Source: Megachile rotundata
Lineage: Eukaryota; Arthropoda; Insecta; Hymenoptera; Megachilidae
NCBI RefSeq assembly: GCF_050947335.1
Contig: NC_134984.1
Location: 11,141,926 to 11,205,925 of the forward strand
DNA length: 64,000 bases
Reading direction: 5' to 3'
The translations under genes and the position numbers were made by a program. Below are positions 12,111-24,530 of the stretch, piece after piece (the stretch's first letter is position 1; each line of letters starts with the position of its first letter). Under the pieces are notes generated by a model. It was not told the origin of the DNA. It saw only the letters and a program-made list of their open reading frames with translations, and ran no database searches.

Positions 12111-12820
12111 ATTTGGGAATTTGGGAATTTGGGAATTTGGGAATTTGGGGATTTGAGAATTTGGGGTTTTGAGAATTTGGGGATTTGGTAATTTGGGATT
12201 TTCAGAATTTGGAAATTTGGGAATTTGAGAATTTGAGAATTTGGGAATTTGGGAGTTTGGCAATTTGGGAATATGGGGATTTGGAAATTTGGGATTTTGA
12301 GAATTTGGAAATTTAAGAATTTGGGAATTTGGGAATTTGGGAATTTGGGAATTTGGGAATTTGGGAATTTGGGAATTTGGGAATTTGGGAATTTGGGAAT
12401 TTGGAAATTTGGAAATTTGGAAATTTGGGAATTTAGGAATTTGGGAATTTGAGAATTTGAGAATTTGGGAATTTGGGAGTTTGGGGATTTGGGAATTGGG
12501 GATTTGGGAATTTGGCAATTTGGAAATTTGGGGATTTGAGAATTTGGGGTTTTGAGAATTTGGGGATTTGGTAATTTGGGATTTTCAGAATTTGGAAATT
12601 TGGGAATTTGGAAATTTGGAAATTTGGAAATTTGGGAATTTAGGAATTTAGGAATTTGGGAATTTGGGAATTTGGGAGTTCTGGAATTTGGGAATTTGGC
12701 AATTTGGCAATTTGGTAATGTGAGAATTTTGAGAATTTGAGGATATGGTAATTTGGTAATTTGGGAATTTGAGAATCTAGAAATTCGAAAATTTTAAAAA
12801 CTTAAATATTTGAAAATTTG
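12111..12820. repeat. Minisatellite, 8-bp unit GGGAATTT
   Basis: Continues the previous array in phase with GGGAATTT, plus GAAATTTG, GAGAATTT and GGCAATTT variants. A complex block beginning GGGGATTTGAG occurs at 12,147 and again at 12,530 (383 bp apart), indicating segmental duplication inside the array. It decays into AATTNGAAAATT words by 12,820. Confidence 0.95.
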
Positions 12821-13740
12821 ATAATTACAATTGCTTAAAAGTGTGATAACTTGTATATTTGTCAATTTTTCAGAATGCCACCAGAAACATAAAAATTACC
12901 AATCGATAATAATCTATAATAAATTATTCACAGTATTTCAGACATTATACTTGAACAAAGTTAAGCTTGCAATACAATATCTAGATTCAGTGTTATGCAG
13001 AGGAATAATTAGTTTTATAAGTGAATTCTGTTTAGTTCGCTTTACGCTCTGGGTATTATTTGGTTGTCAACTTGATTACGGGGAACTGTTCTGCGGTCTA
13101 TACGCAACAATCTTCTGGATGTATGCAATTTAGAGAAGTATTAGCTTAACTTTGGGCAGAGACTAATTTGGAAGATGCTTAGGTACTCGTAAGTTAGAAT
13201 AACGTCATGTCTCACTATTTCAGCTGCGAGCAAAGATAGTTACATCTAAAGGTACAATATAAATGCTAATCACTTCTGATGTAAGCGTTGGTATCCGAAA
13301 TTGAGATGTTCACGTACTGGCTACAAAATATCACATGCAAAAAGTTGTTTCACTCCATGTATATTGATATTCCTTATCAAATTATTTATACAATTTACAC
13401 ATTTAATTCTTATATGAACTTCTTCATAATTTCTTATGTACATTTATTTTATACATTTATTGTATTTTGTATAATTGAACCAAATTTTTCATGATTAAAT
13501 TATAATTTTTCCCAAAGATATGTTTTAACTTTGATAATTTACTTTTTTAGAAAATTCAAAAAATATGTAATTTCCAAATGTTTCCAATATCGTTTTAGTG
13601 CAACGAGGTGCTCCCAAGGTGCCTAAACTACTCGGTACCTTTTATTTACATGTAATGTACTTTTGTGGGATTTGTTAATACTCTTATAAAACGTGGTGAA
13701 GACAAAAAAGTGCGAATCAAAACATATGAAAACGATCATT
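12821..13740. other. AT-rich unique sequence
   Basis: No tandem repeat, RNA gene or recognisable frame. The 100-codon frame at 12,831-13,133 and the 68-codon frame at 13,288-13,494 are hydrophobic and AT-driven. Confidence 0.4.
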
Positions 13741-13773
13741 CAATTGAAACGGTGAGCGAGTGAGCCAGTAGAG

Positions 13774-13885
13774 TGAGCCACTATAGTGGCGCTATGTAAT
13801 CTACGATGACATTCGCGAAACTATAGTGGACCGTCGTACACAGAGATGGTATCCGCGAAAGCCACTATAGTGGCGCGTCGTACCT
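13774..13885. repeat. Three palindromic CACTATAGTG-type sites
   Basis: GCCACTATAGTGGC is a perfect 14-bp palindrome at 13,777-13,790 and again at 13,861-13,874. A half-eroded copy, CTATAGTGG, lies at 13,821. CTATAG centres are 40 and 43 bp apart, and GCGAAA and GTCGTAC words recur beside them. It could be a cluster of binding sites for a dimeric factor or a small tandem repeat. Confidence 0.7.
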
Positions 13886-14540
13886 AAGAGATTAAGTTAT
13901 AGGGTGAAGTTAGGAACACGTTCTTAGTAGTACATGTCAAGGTCAAAGTGATTTGGTCCCTTTTTATCAATATTCATTTATAATAGCGTGAGAGGCGTGA
14001 TAAAGCAGCAAGGTTACAATGGGGTAACAATGACTCGCGCGTATACTGTCAGTCAAATTGGCGCATTCAACCAAACAAGTTAACGATGCGCCAATATAAG
14101 CGAACGGTCTCGCGCAGATTCATTTGCGCGTCCTGTAATTTAAATGGAACATCGGACTTCCTATTGAACGCGATACCAACGTGTCGGCTCTCTTGTTTGT
14201 CAATCAACGGCTGCGTGCCGCTATGCCGGAAATCGAATGCAAATTTGATAATTTAGCTTGGTACGCGCCGCCCGCTTCTGTCGTGCTCGTTTTCCATCGA
14301 CCATGTCGTCAGGGTTGCGCTTCATCGCTCACGAATAGACTGTGTCTCACCTTAGCTGTCGTGTCAGAATAGTTTTACTAACCTGTCCCGAATAACTTCC
14401 TTTCATAATTACGAATCTGTCAAGTCTTGCAGCGAATGCTTTTCAGTAAATATTGTATTGGTGTGGTTCGATATCGCTTTGGGTTAATTAACATTTTTAT
14501 GTTTATTGCTTGGCACTACTTTTATGAATACAGTATACAG
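13886..14540. other. Unique, partly CpG-rich sequence
   Basis: 14,020-14,390 is CpG-richer. Nothing recognisable on either strand. Confidence 0.35.
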
Positions 14541-14559
14541 TAATTCTGAATGTGAAGTT

Positions 14560-14650
14560 AGCAAATTATCAAATGATCATATTACCAAGTCACAGAATTA
14601 TCAAATGGTCATATTACCAAGTCACAGAATTATCTAATGCACATATTTCC
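14560..14650. repeat. 32-bp tandem duplication
   Basis: CATATTACCAAGTCACAGAA occurs at 14,578 and 14,610, exactly 32 bp apart, within decayed ATTATCNAAT sequence that continues to about 14,830. Confidence 0.75.
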
Positions 14651-14869
14651 AAGTTTTTAAGTGTACAAATGTTAAAACCTCACAATTATACATTTTGAAA
14701 AATCTTAAATGATAGTGAATTTTATAAATTCCCAACTTCTCAAGTTGCCAATTTTCAACTCGTTAAATCATCAAATATCAAATGCTTCTATTGCCCAATT
14801 TTTTTAATTCAAAAATTTACAAGATTTGAAATTTACATATTATCTGTGATTTCTATCTTTTAATTCCTT

Positions 14870-15065
14870 AGAAAAATGTCCCAAAATTCCTACGTCTCCA
14901 AATCGATATATCCCCAAATCCCTATGTCCCAAAATCACCACATCCCCAAAATCCACATATCCCAAATCCGTGCATCCCTATATATTAAATCCTTGTGTCC
15001 CAAATCTCCGCATCCCAAATCCCTATATTTCAAATACCTAAATCTCCATCTCCCTAACATTTTAA
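14870..15065. repeat. Degenerate 8/16-bp repeat, CCCAAATCCCTATRTC type
   Basis: C/A-rich on the + strand. Units such as CCCAAATCCCTATGTC and CCCAAAATCACCACAT resemble those of the larger array at 40.66-41.29 kb but are more diverged. The 90-codon frame over it is a by-product. Confidence 0.75.
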
Positions 15066-15800
15066 ATTCAAATATCCCTGAATATAAAACGCAAGACTGT
15101 GAAAACCAGCAATCTAATATAATACATTCTAAACCAGATAGCGAATAATTATCCCAAATACGTTGAAACATTACCGTTTCAAATGATCGTTGTCTCGATT
15201 AAAAATTTTCATTCATTAAACGTTTCATAGAGTATAGGTTGCGTAACCGATATCAGTTTAATGAAATTCAATCAATTAATTACCAATCGAGATATCAAAA
15301 ATGGACAAACGTAACCGTAAACCGATTACGTGGTACATGTTTGCGTGCACATCATGGCAGCAGCCGAACAAGAATCGCAAGAATTTTAGTGGTATGTCGT
15401 ATCAAAGAAACATATACACGCATGAACAACGTTGCCGTGCTGGTTCGGGGGCCGTGACGTTGATATTGCCTCTGCAATATTTCGATCAGAAGCGCTATTT
15501 CTGAAAATTTATACGGGACTCAATGGTGAACGGCACCCAATTCTCGGGTACAAATATTATGTTTCCTTTCACTTCACCGAGATACGGATTCCTACCGGAA
15601 CAGAAATGGATCTACAATAATAGTTTGAACGTTTTTGGAATCCGAACCGTTTCGTGGATGAAACCCTTATTATCATAACCTTTGTCGGTTTACTCTTGTG
15701 AAAGTAATAATAAAAATATACATATGCGATCGTGCTAGGGTGAAAGAGGGTTAACCTACAAAACAATTGATCTTCGAGTTTTCTTCTGTTTTCGATGGTA
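15066..15800. other. Unique sequence, no gene seen
   Basis: Moderate CpG content at 15,300-15,620. Three overlapping short + frames and one minus frame are all unrecognisable. Confidence 0.35.
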
Positions 15801-15804
15801 GTTC

Positions 15805-16560
15805 ATAATCTTTTTTATTGGATATTTATTTCATAGCTATTTTACCGTTTCTTTATTTTACATTTCATAATTATTCTACTGTTTCTTTATTTCATATTTA
15901 TTTCATAATTATTTTATGGTTATTTAATTGTATATTTTATAATTATTTTGTGACAACTATATACATTTAGTATGATTTGTGGATTCTTTATTTTGTATTT
16001 ATAATTCATAATTATTCCACCATTTCTTCATTCGATATTTATTTTATAATTATTCTGTGGTAACTAAACATAATGCAGATGTGTAACATTTCAAAAAATT
16101 TATAAATTCTTTATTTCATATTTATAATTCATAATTATTCCACCATTTCTTCATTCTATATTAATTTTATAATTATTCTGTGGTAACTAAACAAATCATA
16201 ATGCAGATGTGTAACATTTCAACAAAATTTATAAATTCTTCATTTCATATTTGTAATTCATAATTATTCCACCATTTCTTCATTCTATATTAATTTTATA
16301 ATTATTCTGTGGTAACTAAACAAATCATAATACAGATGTGTAACATTTCAAAAAATTTATAAATTCTTTATTTCATATTTATAATTCATAATTATTCCAC
16401 CATTTCTTCATTCTATATTTATTTTATAATTATTCTGTGGTAACTTCACAAATTATATTGTAGATGTGTAACATCTTAACAAGATTTATAAATTCCTTAT
16501 TTTGTATTTACTCTATAATTATTCCACACCATCTAAACACATCACAATGCACATATATAA
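15805..16560. repeat. Satellite, unit about 128 bp
   Basis: The word GCAGATGTGTAACATTTC and its variants recur at about 16,075, 16,203, 16,332 and 16,460, spaced 128, 129 and 128 bp. Each unit also holds a CATAATTATTCCACCATTTC block. From 15,805 to 16,060 are shorter, more decayed versions of the CATAATTATT block. The unit length is 16 x 8 bp. Confidence 0.9.
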
Positions 16561-18790
16561 TGGTCCACCAACATTTATACAGTAAATTGCAATTGTAGAA
16601 TTGATTAAGTTAATTTTTAACTTAACACCAACATTCTACGAACTAACTGTAAACGGATGTTAAAGCAAGCCACGTATTCTACTTTACTTCAAAGAGTTCT
16701 TTTCAATGAAAACAAAGGGCTTTCTTGAATTAAACGTAAACCACAGGTAAGAATAACATGAATGCAAATGCGGGGTGCGAGCTTGTGCGTGAGTTGAACT
16801 CGTTACACACCAAACACGTTATAACAACAACTGTTTGTAATTCATTTGGCAAAACTTCCGTTCACTCGAAATACATTTGTTATTTTTAAATATGATTAAC
16901 AATAGAAATTACAGAAATAATTTTCGTACAACTTGCGTTTCATTTCATTTCTTAAGGGAGGATTCTTTTGAGGTTAGAAAGAAATTTTGCTATCTTTGAT
17001 GAAATCTGATTTAATTTCGTGTATTTTATTTATTTTAAGACCGTAATTATATCATTGTAGTTATACAAAATAAATTTTTAAAGAATTTGTAATGTACAAG
17101 AATAGTAATATCAATATATGTGATCTTTAATGAATTTAAAAAGAAATTAATGTGTGGAGTTAACGCGCGTGGAAGTATTCTTGAAGATTTAGTAAATAGT
17201 CTTATTTTAACTCCTTAATTATCATTTTATTTATGATCAATAAAATTTATAATAATACTAACAATTAATTGAAAATTAATTACATTGAACCATCTATGAA
17301 AATCATTCTTACAATTAGCCTAACAGTCAGTCTCAACATATAAGTTCTCCATAATAATTTCAAACATTTAAATTTAATTTCAAACATAATTTCAAATTTT
17401 AAACATTTTCGAAAACTATCACAGTTTCGCAATTTTGTCACGAAACAGAAACAGTTTTCGTCGGGTCCCAAGAGTTTATTGTCGATTCTGTGAGATCGAA
17501 CGAGGCCATCCCTATCGCTTCCCTTTAATCTAGGACCTTCGTACCGGCTCCTTTGAGTCCGATTCGATTCAATCTATATTGTCTTTCAGCCTAGACAGTT
17601 CCATTGTCATCAATATGGGATCCTTTATTTCGTAGGTTTAATACTTTGATCGTCACATTACCCCCATGTTTGTAGAATGGAAAAGTTCCAACCTCACAGG
17701 GGGTGTTATAGGATGTTAATGACGAGAATCTCCTGATTTGTGAATTTGGAAGTTTGGGAGTTTAAGAATTTATAAATTCTTTAATTTTTATTTAGAAGTT
17801 TCGTCCCTTGGAATTATTTTTACTGTTGGGGGAGGAAATTTAAAAATCTTTCAAGTGAAAAGTTTGACAAATACTTTTAAAGTTATTATTCTTTACTTAT
17901 TAATTTAGGAATAATCAGTAACCGCTGATTGTAAAATGTATCTAACATTTTAACTTCCTTTAGTTATCTTAACTTTGTAACAATATTTATCTAATTTTGA
18001 ATTACGCACCTAGAAAATTATAGGTTAGAATGTTCAGAAACAAAATGGACGTCGCAAACGAATGTAAAAAATGAACAAAAATCCGCAACACAGTGTTACA
18101 AATGAGCAACCATACTTTGAGACTACTTTGATTTACTTTTTAACACAATAGAACATCTTACACAATTTACCCTAATACAGCTTTGACGTTTATACCGAAG
18201 ATAATTTGATGAACTACTATTCGGCAAAGAGCACGCTCCCCTCGCATCGCTTTGAAACGTCGAACTGTCTCGCTTTCAGCCGATAATATGCATTGTGGAA
18301 ATTCCCTTCAATGAACCATAACGCGGTCAGGATATTGCTACACAAACCATACAATAATGCTAATTAGCTGAACGATAGGCACGCGTAAAGAGAGAATCGA
18401 CAGTACTTATTGTCAGTACGCGTTATAAATGAACAACGGTGCATGACACCAGTGGTTTTAATAAATAAACGATTAATATTGATTATGAGCGTAATATGTT
18501 TGTTAACAAACGTGTTAACAGGTTTGTAGATAGTGTAGTAGAGTAGACTCTCGTTATATTGTCACTTTTATGTAGATTTTTATGTATGACATTATCAATA
18601 ATACGATTACTGGAATTACTGGTATTATTGTAGGATATGGTTTTAGGGTGATTTAGTAGCTAGCTGCAAGAATTATTTGATGATAGAATTATGTCTGTGG
18701 TAATCTATGGAGGGTCTATTGTAGTCGACTTGTGATAATTTTATTTTCAAATTCAAGCTTTGTAGTTGGTCATAAAATTAACATATTGAT
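16561..18790. other. Long AT-rich stretch without recognisable gene
   Basis: Mostly AT-rich with short CpG-richer patches near 16,750, 17,480 and 18,220. A small degenerate GAATTTGGAAGTTTGG patch at about 17,730-17,775 looks like an isolated remnant of the 16-bp minisatellite family. No splice-bounded coding exon recognised. Confidence 0.4.
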
Positions 18791-18799
18791 GTTATTATT

Positions 18800-19245
18800 A
18801 ATTTTGAAAAGTTGTAAAATGACAAAATGATAAAAGGACCAAGTGACAAAGTGACAACATGACAACACGATGACGTGACAAAGTGACAAAATGACAAAAT
18901 AACAAAATGACAACATGACAACATGATAACGTGACAAAGTGACAAAATGAGAAAATAACAAAATGATAACATGACAACATGACAACATGACAACATGACA
19001 ACACAATGACGTGACAAAATAACAAAATGACAACATGACAACATGACAACACAATGACGTGACAAAATAACAAAATGACAACATGACAACATGACAACAT
19101 GACAACATGACAAAATGACAAAATGACAAAATGACAAAATGACAAAATGACAACATGACAAAATGACAAAATGACAAAATGACAAAATGACAAAATGACA
19201 AAATGACAAAATGACAAAATGACAAAATTACAAAATTACAAAATG
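18800..19245. repeat. Minisatellite, 8-bp unit ACAAAATG / ACAACATG
   Basis: Long array of ACAAAATG, with blocks of ACAACATG, ACAAAGTG and AGAAAATA. A multi-unit block around ACACAATGACGTGACAAAAT is repeated near 19,000 and 19,055, showing higher-order duplication. All three minus-strand frames are open for about 140-160 codons with an 8-residue Cys/His/Phe-rich period, explained by the repeat. Confidence 0.97.
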
Positions 19246-19465
19246 ACAAAATTACACAATTACAGAATTACAAAATTACAAAATTACAAAATTACAAAAT
19301 TAAAAAGTTACCAAATTACAAAATGACAAAATGACATAATGACAAAATTCCAAACCTACAAAACTACAAAACTACAACATTACAAAACTACAAAACTACA
19401 ACATTACAACATTACAAAATTACAAAATTATAAAATGAGAAAATTACAAAATTACAAAATGAGAA
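19246..19465. repeat. Minisatellite, 8-bp unit TACAAAAT
   Basis: Continues the preceding array after a change from ACAAAATG to ACAAAATT in the same 8-bp phase. It includes TACAAAAC and TACAACAT variants and ends in GAGAAAAT copies. Confidence 0.93.
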
Positions 19466-20130
19466 TATAACAGTATTTCAAAGACAATTTCCATCGATAC
19501 AAAAATCGTATAACTTTTGAATACAAACACTAACTCTAGCATACAATACTGTTTTAACCTTCTTAGATGCAATATGTACTCTTTTGCTATACACTCTTTC
19601 CAGAAGATGACGAAAGAAGGGTCACATATTTCCATCTTTAACGTGAACACGCTCTTCAATGAAGTAGATGGTGTTACATAGTCTCGAGAACTACATTGAT
19701 CATTATCTGTGCTCACAGAGTCATTAAGAAGATTAGCCCGCCCTACAAGTTCTTCTAAGCATGAATATTTATCGGCGACCCTCTGTTCGGTTGCAAATAA
19801 GGGTTTCGCCTTCCTTCTAAACACCGGTTCTTTAATTCAGTCGTTAATCAAGAATCCCTCGGTAAAATTAAGCAATTATTTCTACAGTAACTAATGCAAA
19901 CTTTTCAGGATACTCTAATAAACTTTTTAGAGATCTGTAAATTCTATAAAATCTATATTTAATAATCTAATGGAGAACAAACTTATTTTCATGCAATTTT
20001 TCATTGTAATGTTGTAACATTTGCTTCTACAGAATAAACTTCTTAATTTTAATTGTCATATGTATTTATGTAAATCTTTGTAAAGTGAATAGAAATCATT
20101 TTTTTTTAACAAGATACGTGCAAAACCTAT
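19466..20130. other. Unique sequence, no gene seen
   Basis: A 126-codon minus-strand frame (19,444-19,824) overlaps the repeat edge. Its N-terminal half is not low-complexity, but I recognise no domain and would not call it a gene. Confidence 0.3.
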
Positions 20131-20134
20131 ATAA

Positions 20135-20700
20135 GAACTATTCAAAATCAAGTTGAAACCTAATGGAAACCTACATAATATATAGCTTACTTAAAAGTTA
20201 GTAAAAACCTAGTTACAACCTACACAAAATTTAACCAAATTCATAGTCAAGATTTAGTTAAAACGTACTCAAAACTTAGTTCAAACCTAGTCACAATTTA
20301 GTGAAAGCCTCCTCAAAACCTAGTCACGACTTACTCAAAATCTATTGAAAACCTAGTTACAGCCCACTCAAAATTCAGTCAAAAACCTAGTTCAAACCTT
20401 GTCGAAATTTAATGAAAGCCTCCTCAAAACCTAGTCTTTAATTACTCAAAATCTACTGAAAACCTAGTTACAACCCACTCAAAATTTAGTCAAAAACCTA
20501 CTTCAAACCTTGTCGAAATTTAATGAAAGCCTCCTCAAAACCTAGTCATGACTTATTCAAAATCTACTGAAAACCAAGTTACAACCCACTCAAAATTTAG
20601 TCAAAAACCTAGTTCAAACCTAATCACAATTTACTCAAAACATAGTTACTTCTTGAAAACATAGTCAAAACCTACCCACGCTTTAGACAAATGAACAATA
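20135..20700. repeat. Satellite, unit 111 bp built of 11-bp words
   Basis: GAAAGCCTCCTCAAAACC occurs at 20,303, 20,414 and 20,525, exactly 111 bp apart each time. Each unit divides into about ten 11-bp words of the form AAAACCTAGTC or AAAATTTAGTC. The flanks are older copies of the 11-bp word. This is a clear exception to the 8-bp spacing. Confidence 0.92.
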
Positions 20701-21185
20701 ATTTTGTTATACTGCAGTTACATATAACAATAGTCTACAACAATAGATAACTGACATTTTTGCAGTCTTTGTCTCTCCTCATTTCTCTCTCCTGTTCTTT
20801 ATTCCTGCTTACCCGATAGACTAGCAAAGTTGAATTAAAATCAGGAAGAGAGTCCAATAACCGCCTTTATAAATTTACAATGTAGACATAGCAGTTCATC
20901 ATTTTTGAAATATTGGAAAACTTTCGTGGCTAATTAAAATGCACAGCTTTGTAACCCAATAACAATTGACGTATCGTGTTTTATAGACGACACGGACACC
21001 GCCATTTTGTGGAAAAAAGTGAGATACGTTCGGCTGACTGCGGAGCCCCTACAGCGAGTATTTATTGAGCGTATTTTTAATATTACCTCCATAAATTGGT
21101 TAATATATAGATCTAGTTAAATATGTATTAAAAATCTTGATAAAATTGTATAATTAATTGTGTCGAGTTTCGAATTGTCACCTTT
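20701..21185. other. Unique sequence
   Basis: AT-rich with a small CpG-richer patch at about 20,970-21,060. No feature recognised. Confidence 0.4.
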
Positions 21186-21189
21186 CAAG

Positions 21190-21960
21190 TGTAGAAGTTT
21201 AATTTGATTCTTCAGAAATATGATAATTTTGAAAGTAAAATTTTGAGGTTTCTGAGATTTCTTGAGATTTCACTGAATGTGAAATATCGACACTGGAAAT
21301 TTTTATTTCAAACAATTTGAGATTTGGATAATTGACAGTTTGAAATTGGGAAATTCAAAAATTACATGGCAATTACATAAAATTAATATGACAATTTTGA
21401 AAGTAAAATTTTGAGGTTCCTGAGATTTCTTGAGGTTTGACTGAATGTGAAATATCGACGCTGGAAATATTTATTTCAAACAATTTGAGATTTGGATAAT
21501 TTTGAGTATGGAATTGGGAAATTCAAAAATTACATGGCAATTACATAAAATTAATATGACAATTTTGAAAGTAAAATTTTGAGGTTCCTGAGATTTCTTG
21601 AGGTTTCGCTGAATGTGAAATATCGACGCTGGAAATATTTATTTCAAACAATTTGAGATTTGGATAATTTTGAGTATGGAATTGGGAAATTCAAAAATTA
21701 CATGGCAATTACATAAAATTAATATGACAATTTTGAAAGTAAAATTTTGAGGTTCCTGAGATTTCTTGAGATTTCACTGAATGTGAAATATCGACGCTGG
21801 AAATTTTTATTTCAAACAATTTGAGATTTGAATAATTGAAAATTTTCGAATTTAAAAATTACGCGACAATTACATAAAATTAATATGACAACTTTTAAAG
21901 TAAAATTATGTACTGAAAATTAGATACTGAATGTATAATTTCGAAAGTGGAAATTTTCTA
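21190..21960. repeat. Satellite, unit 168 bp, about 4.5 copies
   Basis: GAAAGTAAAATTTTGAGG starts at 21,231, 21,399, 21,567 and 21,735, exactly 168 bp apart. A fifth, decayed copy begins near 21,896. The central copies are nearly identical, including TGAATGTGAAATATCGACGC and ATTACATGGCAATTAC. There is no open frame, so this is a structural satellite. Confidence 0.95.
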
Positions 21961-23555
21961 GCAATTTGGAAAAATTCAAAGTTTGGAATTGGGAAACTCG
22001 TATTTACATGATTTTGTTATCGAATCACGTCACAATTTCTGCGTTTCGGAATACATAATTTGATATGCAATAACTTAATAGTTCAACGTATAATTTATAG
22101 GAATATTCATCAAGCACGTTCGTGCAATATCCTATTTCTATTGCGGAAACTCTTCAGTGTAATGCGTTACACAGGTAGAACAATGTTACATAATCCTTGC
22201 AATAACATTGATTACAGAGAACGTTAGAACGCTCCCGGGGTAAATTTGTGGCTTAATGTTTATCGAGCGACATTCCGAGAATTTATAATTTCGACGGAAA
22301 CATTCGGAAATGATGAATGTGGATTGAATTCGTGAAGTATTATCTATTCGTGTAACTGAACAAAGACTATGTAAAAATGATTAATTTCGTAATTCAAGTC
22401 TAGTCTTTTTTGTAATAAGAAGGAAGAAATTGTGGTAGAAATATAATATTATAATGCAGATATGACAAAAGTTTATTCATATTAATTCAAGTAATATTTA
22501 ATTAAAAATTAGTTAAAAATTAGACACACAAATAAAAATGAAAATTATACATAAATTTAATTAAAAATGATGACTTATGGAATTTTAGTAAATGTCTAGA
22601 GAGGTCAACCAATTTTAAAATAATTTTGTAAAAAGAAAGATGGAATTTATTTACAAAAGAAGTGACAAGTTTAGCTTATATTATTACTCTTTTTATTATT
22701 TTTAATTTATGTAAATTGAATGTTATTATGGACATACTTTCAACATACACAATTTGAGGGTTAATATCTACCGTATTTTGAAAATAATTATTTTGACCAA
22801 TTAACAAGTATTAAAGCTATCACTGATTCGAATAAATTAGAAAATTAAGAAATGTTTTATTTTTATCAAAAAGTCTTTACAGTCGAAAATTTTTGAACTA
22901 AAAAATATTACAGTATTATAACAAATTTTGAAACTTAAAAATATTACTTAAAGTATTATAACAAATAAATATCAAGCTAAAAGTACTTGAATAATAAAAC
23001 ATATGTTTAATCATACTATACTAACATAATACAGAATTTAATCAGCTGAATGATTACAAAATTTCTGTAATATGTACATAAATACAACGCAATTCCATTC
23101 ACTCAACTAATTCTACAATTAATTTCATTGTCGCCGTTTTCACAGCGAATGTGTTATTGTTTATTAGCGTGTAATATTACTATGATTACAATTAATTATA
23201 GCACATGCATTTATCTTAACAGAACAATTATCGATTGGTAATTTCAACACGATATCGGTTAACGAGTTTCGGAACCAGAAATAATTATCGTTACAAGAGA
23301 TTTAAACTTGATAATAACCAAAATACAATTATCATTTTATTTTAATTAATATTATATTCCGCGCGTTTTCGTTAATTACAAATAAAGTTAAATACATAGT
23401 AACATTTATTTACGTAACATATTGAATGATATGAATAATGTAATTAATTTATACCAGATTAAAGCGATTCTTTCCTTTCATGTTATTACGTTTGCTGGCT
23501 ACTGTAAAAATAACTTAAGTATAATTTTTTTAACATAACAATCTTGAAAACAATT
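21961..23555. other. AT-rich unique sequence
   Basis: Very AT-rich, with a short less AT-rich part at 22,020-22,330. No RNA gene, repeat or convincing exon seen. Confidence 0.4.
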
Positions 23556-23559
23556 ATCA

Positions 23560-24530
23560 ATTCCCAAAATTGCTGACTCTCGAGGTTGCTAACTCTCAAG
23601 ATTTCTAACTCTCAAGATTGCTAACTCTCAAGATTGTTAACCCTCAAGATTGCTAATTCTCAAGATTGCTAACTCTCAAGATTGCTAACTCTCAAAATTG
23701 CTAACTCTCAAAATTTGCAACTCTCAAGATTGCTAACTCTCAAGATTACTAACTCTCAAGATTGCTAACTCTCAAGATTGATAACTCTCAAGATTGCTAT
23801 CTCTCAAGATTGCTAACTCTCAAGATTGCTATCTCTCAAGATTGCTAGGTCTCAAGATTGCTAACTTCCAAGACTGCTAACTCTCAAAATTTCTAACTCT
23901 CAAGATTGCTATCTCTCAAGATTGCTAACTCTCAAGATTGCTATCTCTCAAGATTGCTAGGTCTCAAGATTGCTAACTTCCAAGACTGCTAACTATCAAA
24001 ATTTCTAACCCTCAAAATTTCCATCTCTCAAGATTGCTAACTCTCAAGATTACTAACTCTCAAGATGGCTAAGTCTCAAAATTGCTAACTCTCAAGATTG
24101 ATATCTCTCAAGAATGCTAACTCTCAAGATTGCTAACTCTCAAGATTGCTAACTCTCAAGATTACTAACTCTCAAGATTGCTAAGTCTCAAGATTGATAA
24201 CTCTCAAGATTGCTATCTCTCAAGATTGCTAAGTCTCAAGATTGCTAACTTCCAAGACTGCTAACTCTCAAAATTTCTAACTCTCAAGATTGCTAACTTT
24301 CATAACTGCTAACTCTCAAAATTTCTAACACTCAAAATTTCCAACTCTCAAGATTCCTAACTCTCAAGATTCCTAACTCTCAAAATTACTAACTCTCAAG
24401 ATTGCTAACTCTCAAGATTGCTAACTCTCAAAATTTCTAACTCTCAAAATTTCCAACTCTCAAGATTGCTAACTCTGAAGATTGATAACTCTCAAGATTC
24501 CTAACTCTCAATACTGCTAATTTTCGTAAT
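23560..24530. repeat. Minisatellite, 16-bp unit CTCTCAAGATTGCTAA (about 60 copies)
   Basis: Long array of CTCTCAAGATTGCTAA, two 8-bp halves. Variants include CTCTCAAAATTTCTAA, CTTCCAAGACTGCTAA and GGTCTCAAGATTGCTA. Multi-unit blocks with the marker CTTCCAAGACTGCTAA recur, showing higher-order duplication. Translation stops prevent long frames. The same unit occurs again at 28.32-28.75 kb. Confidence 0.97.

Noticed and set aside
11736..12518. 260-codon minus frame (and overlapping + frames) as a repeat-protein gene
   Set aside because: Several frames on both strands are open because the 8-bp unit contains no stop. There is no start context, splice site or non-repeat domain.
18770..19249. Three minus frames rich in Cys and His, resembling zinc-finger spacing
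   Set aside because: The Cys/His spacing follows the 8-bp ACAAAATG unit and appears in all three frames; no finger consensus is present.
23560..24530. CRISPR-like array
   Set aside because: The 16-bp unit is contiguous with no unique spacers, and the context is eukaryotic.
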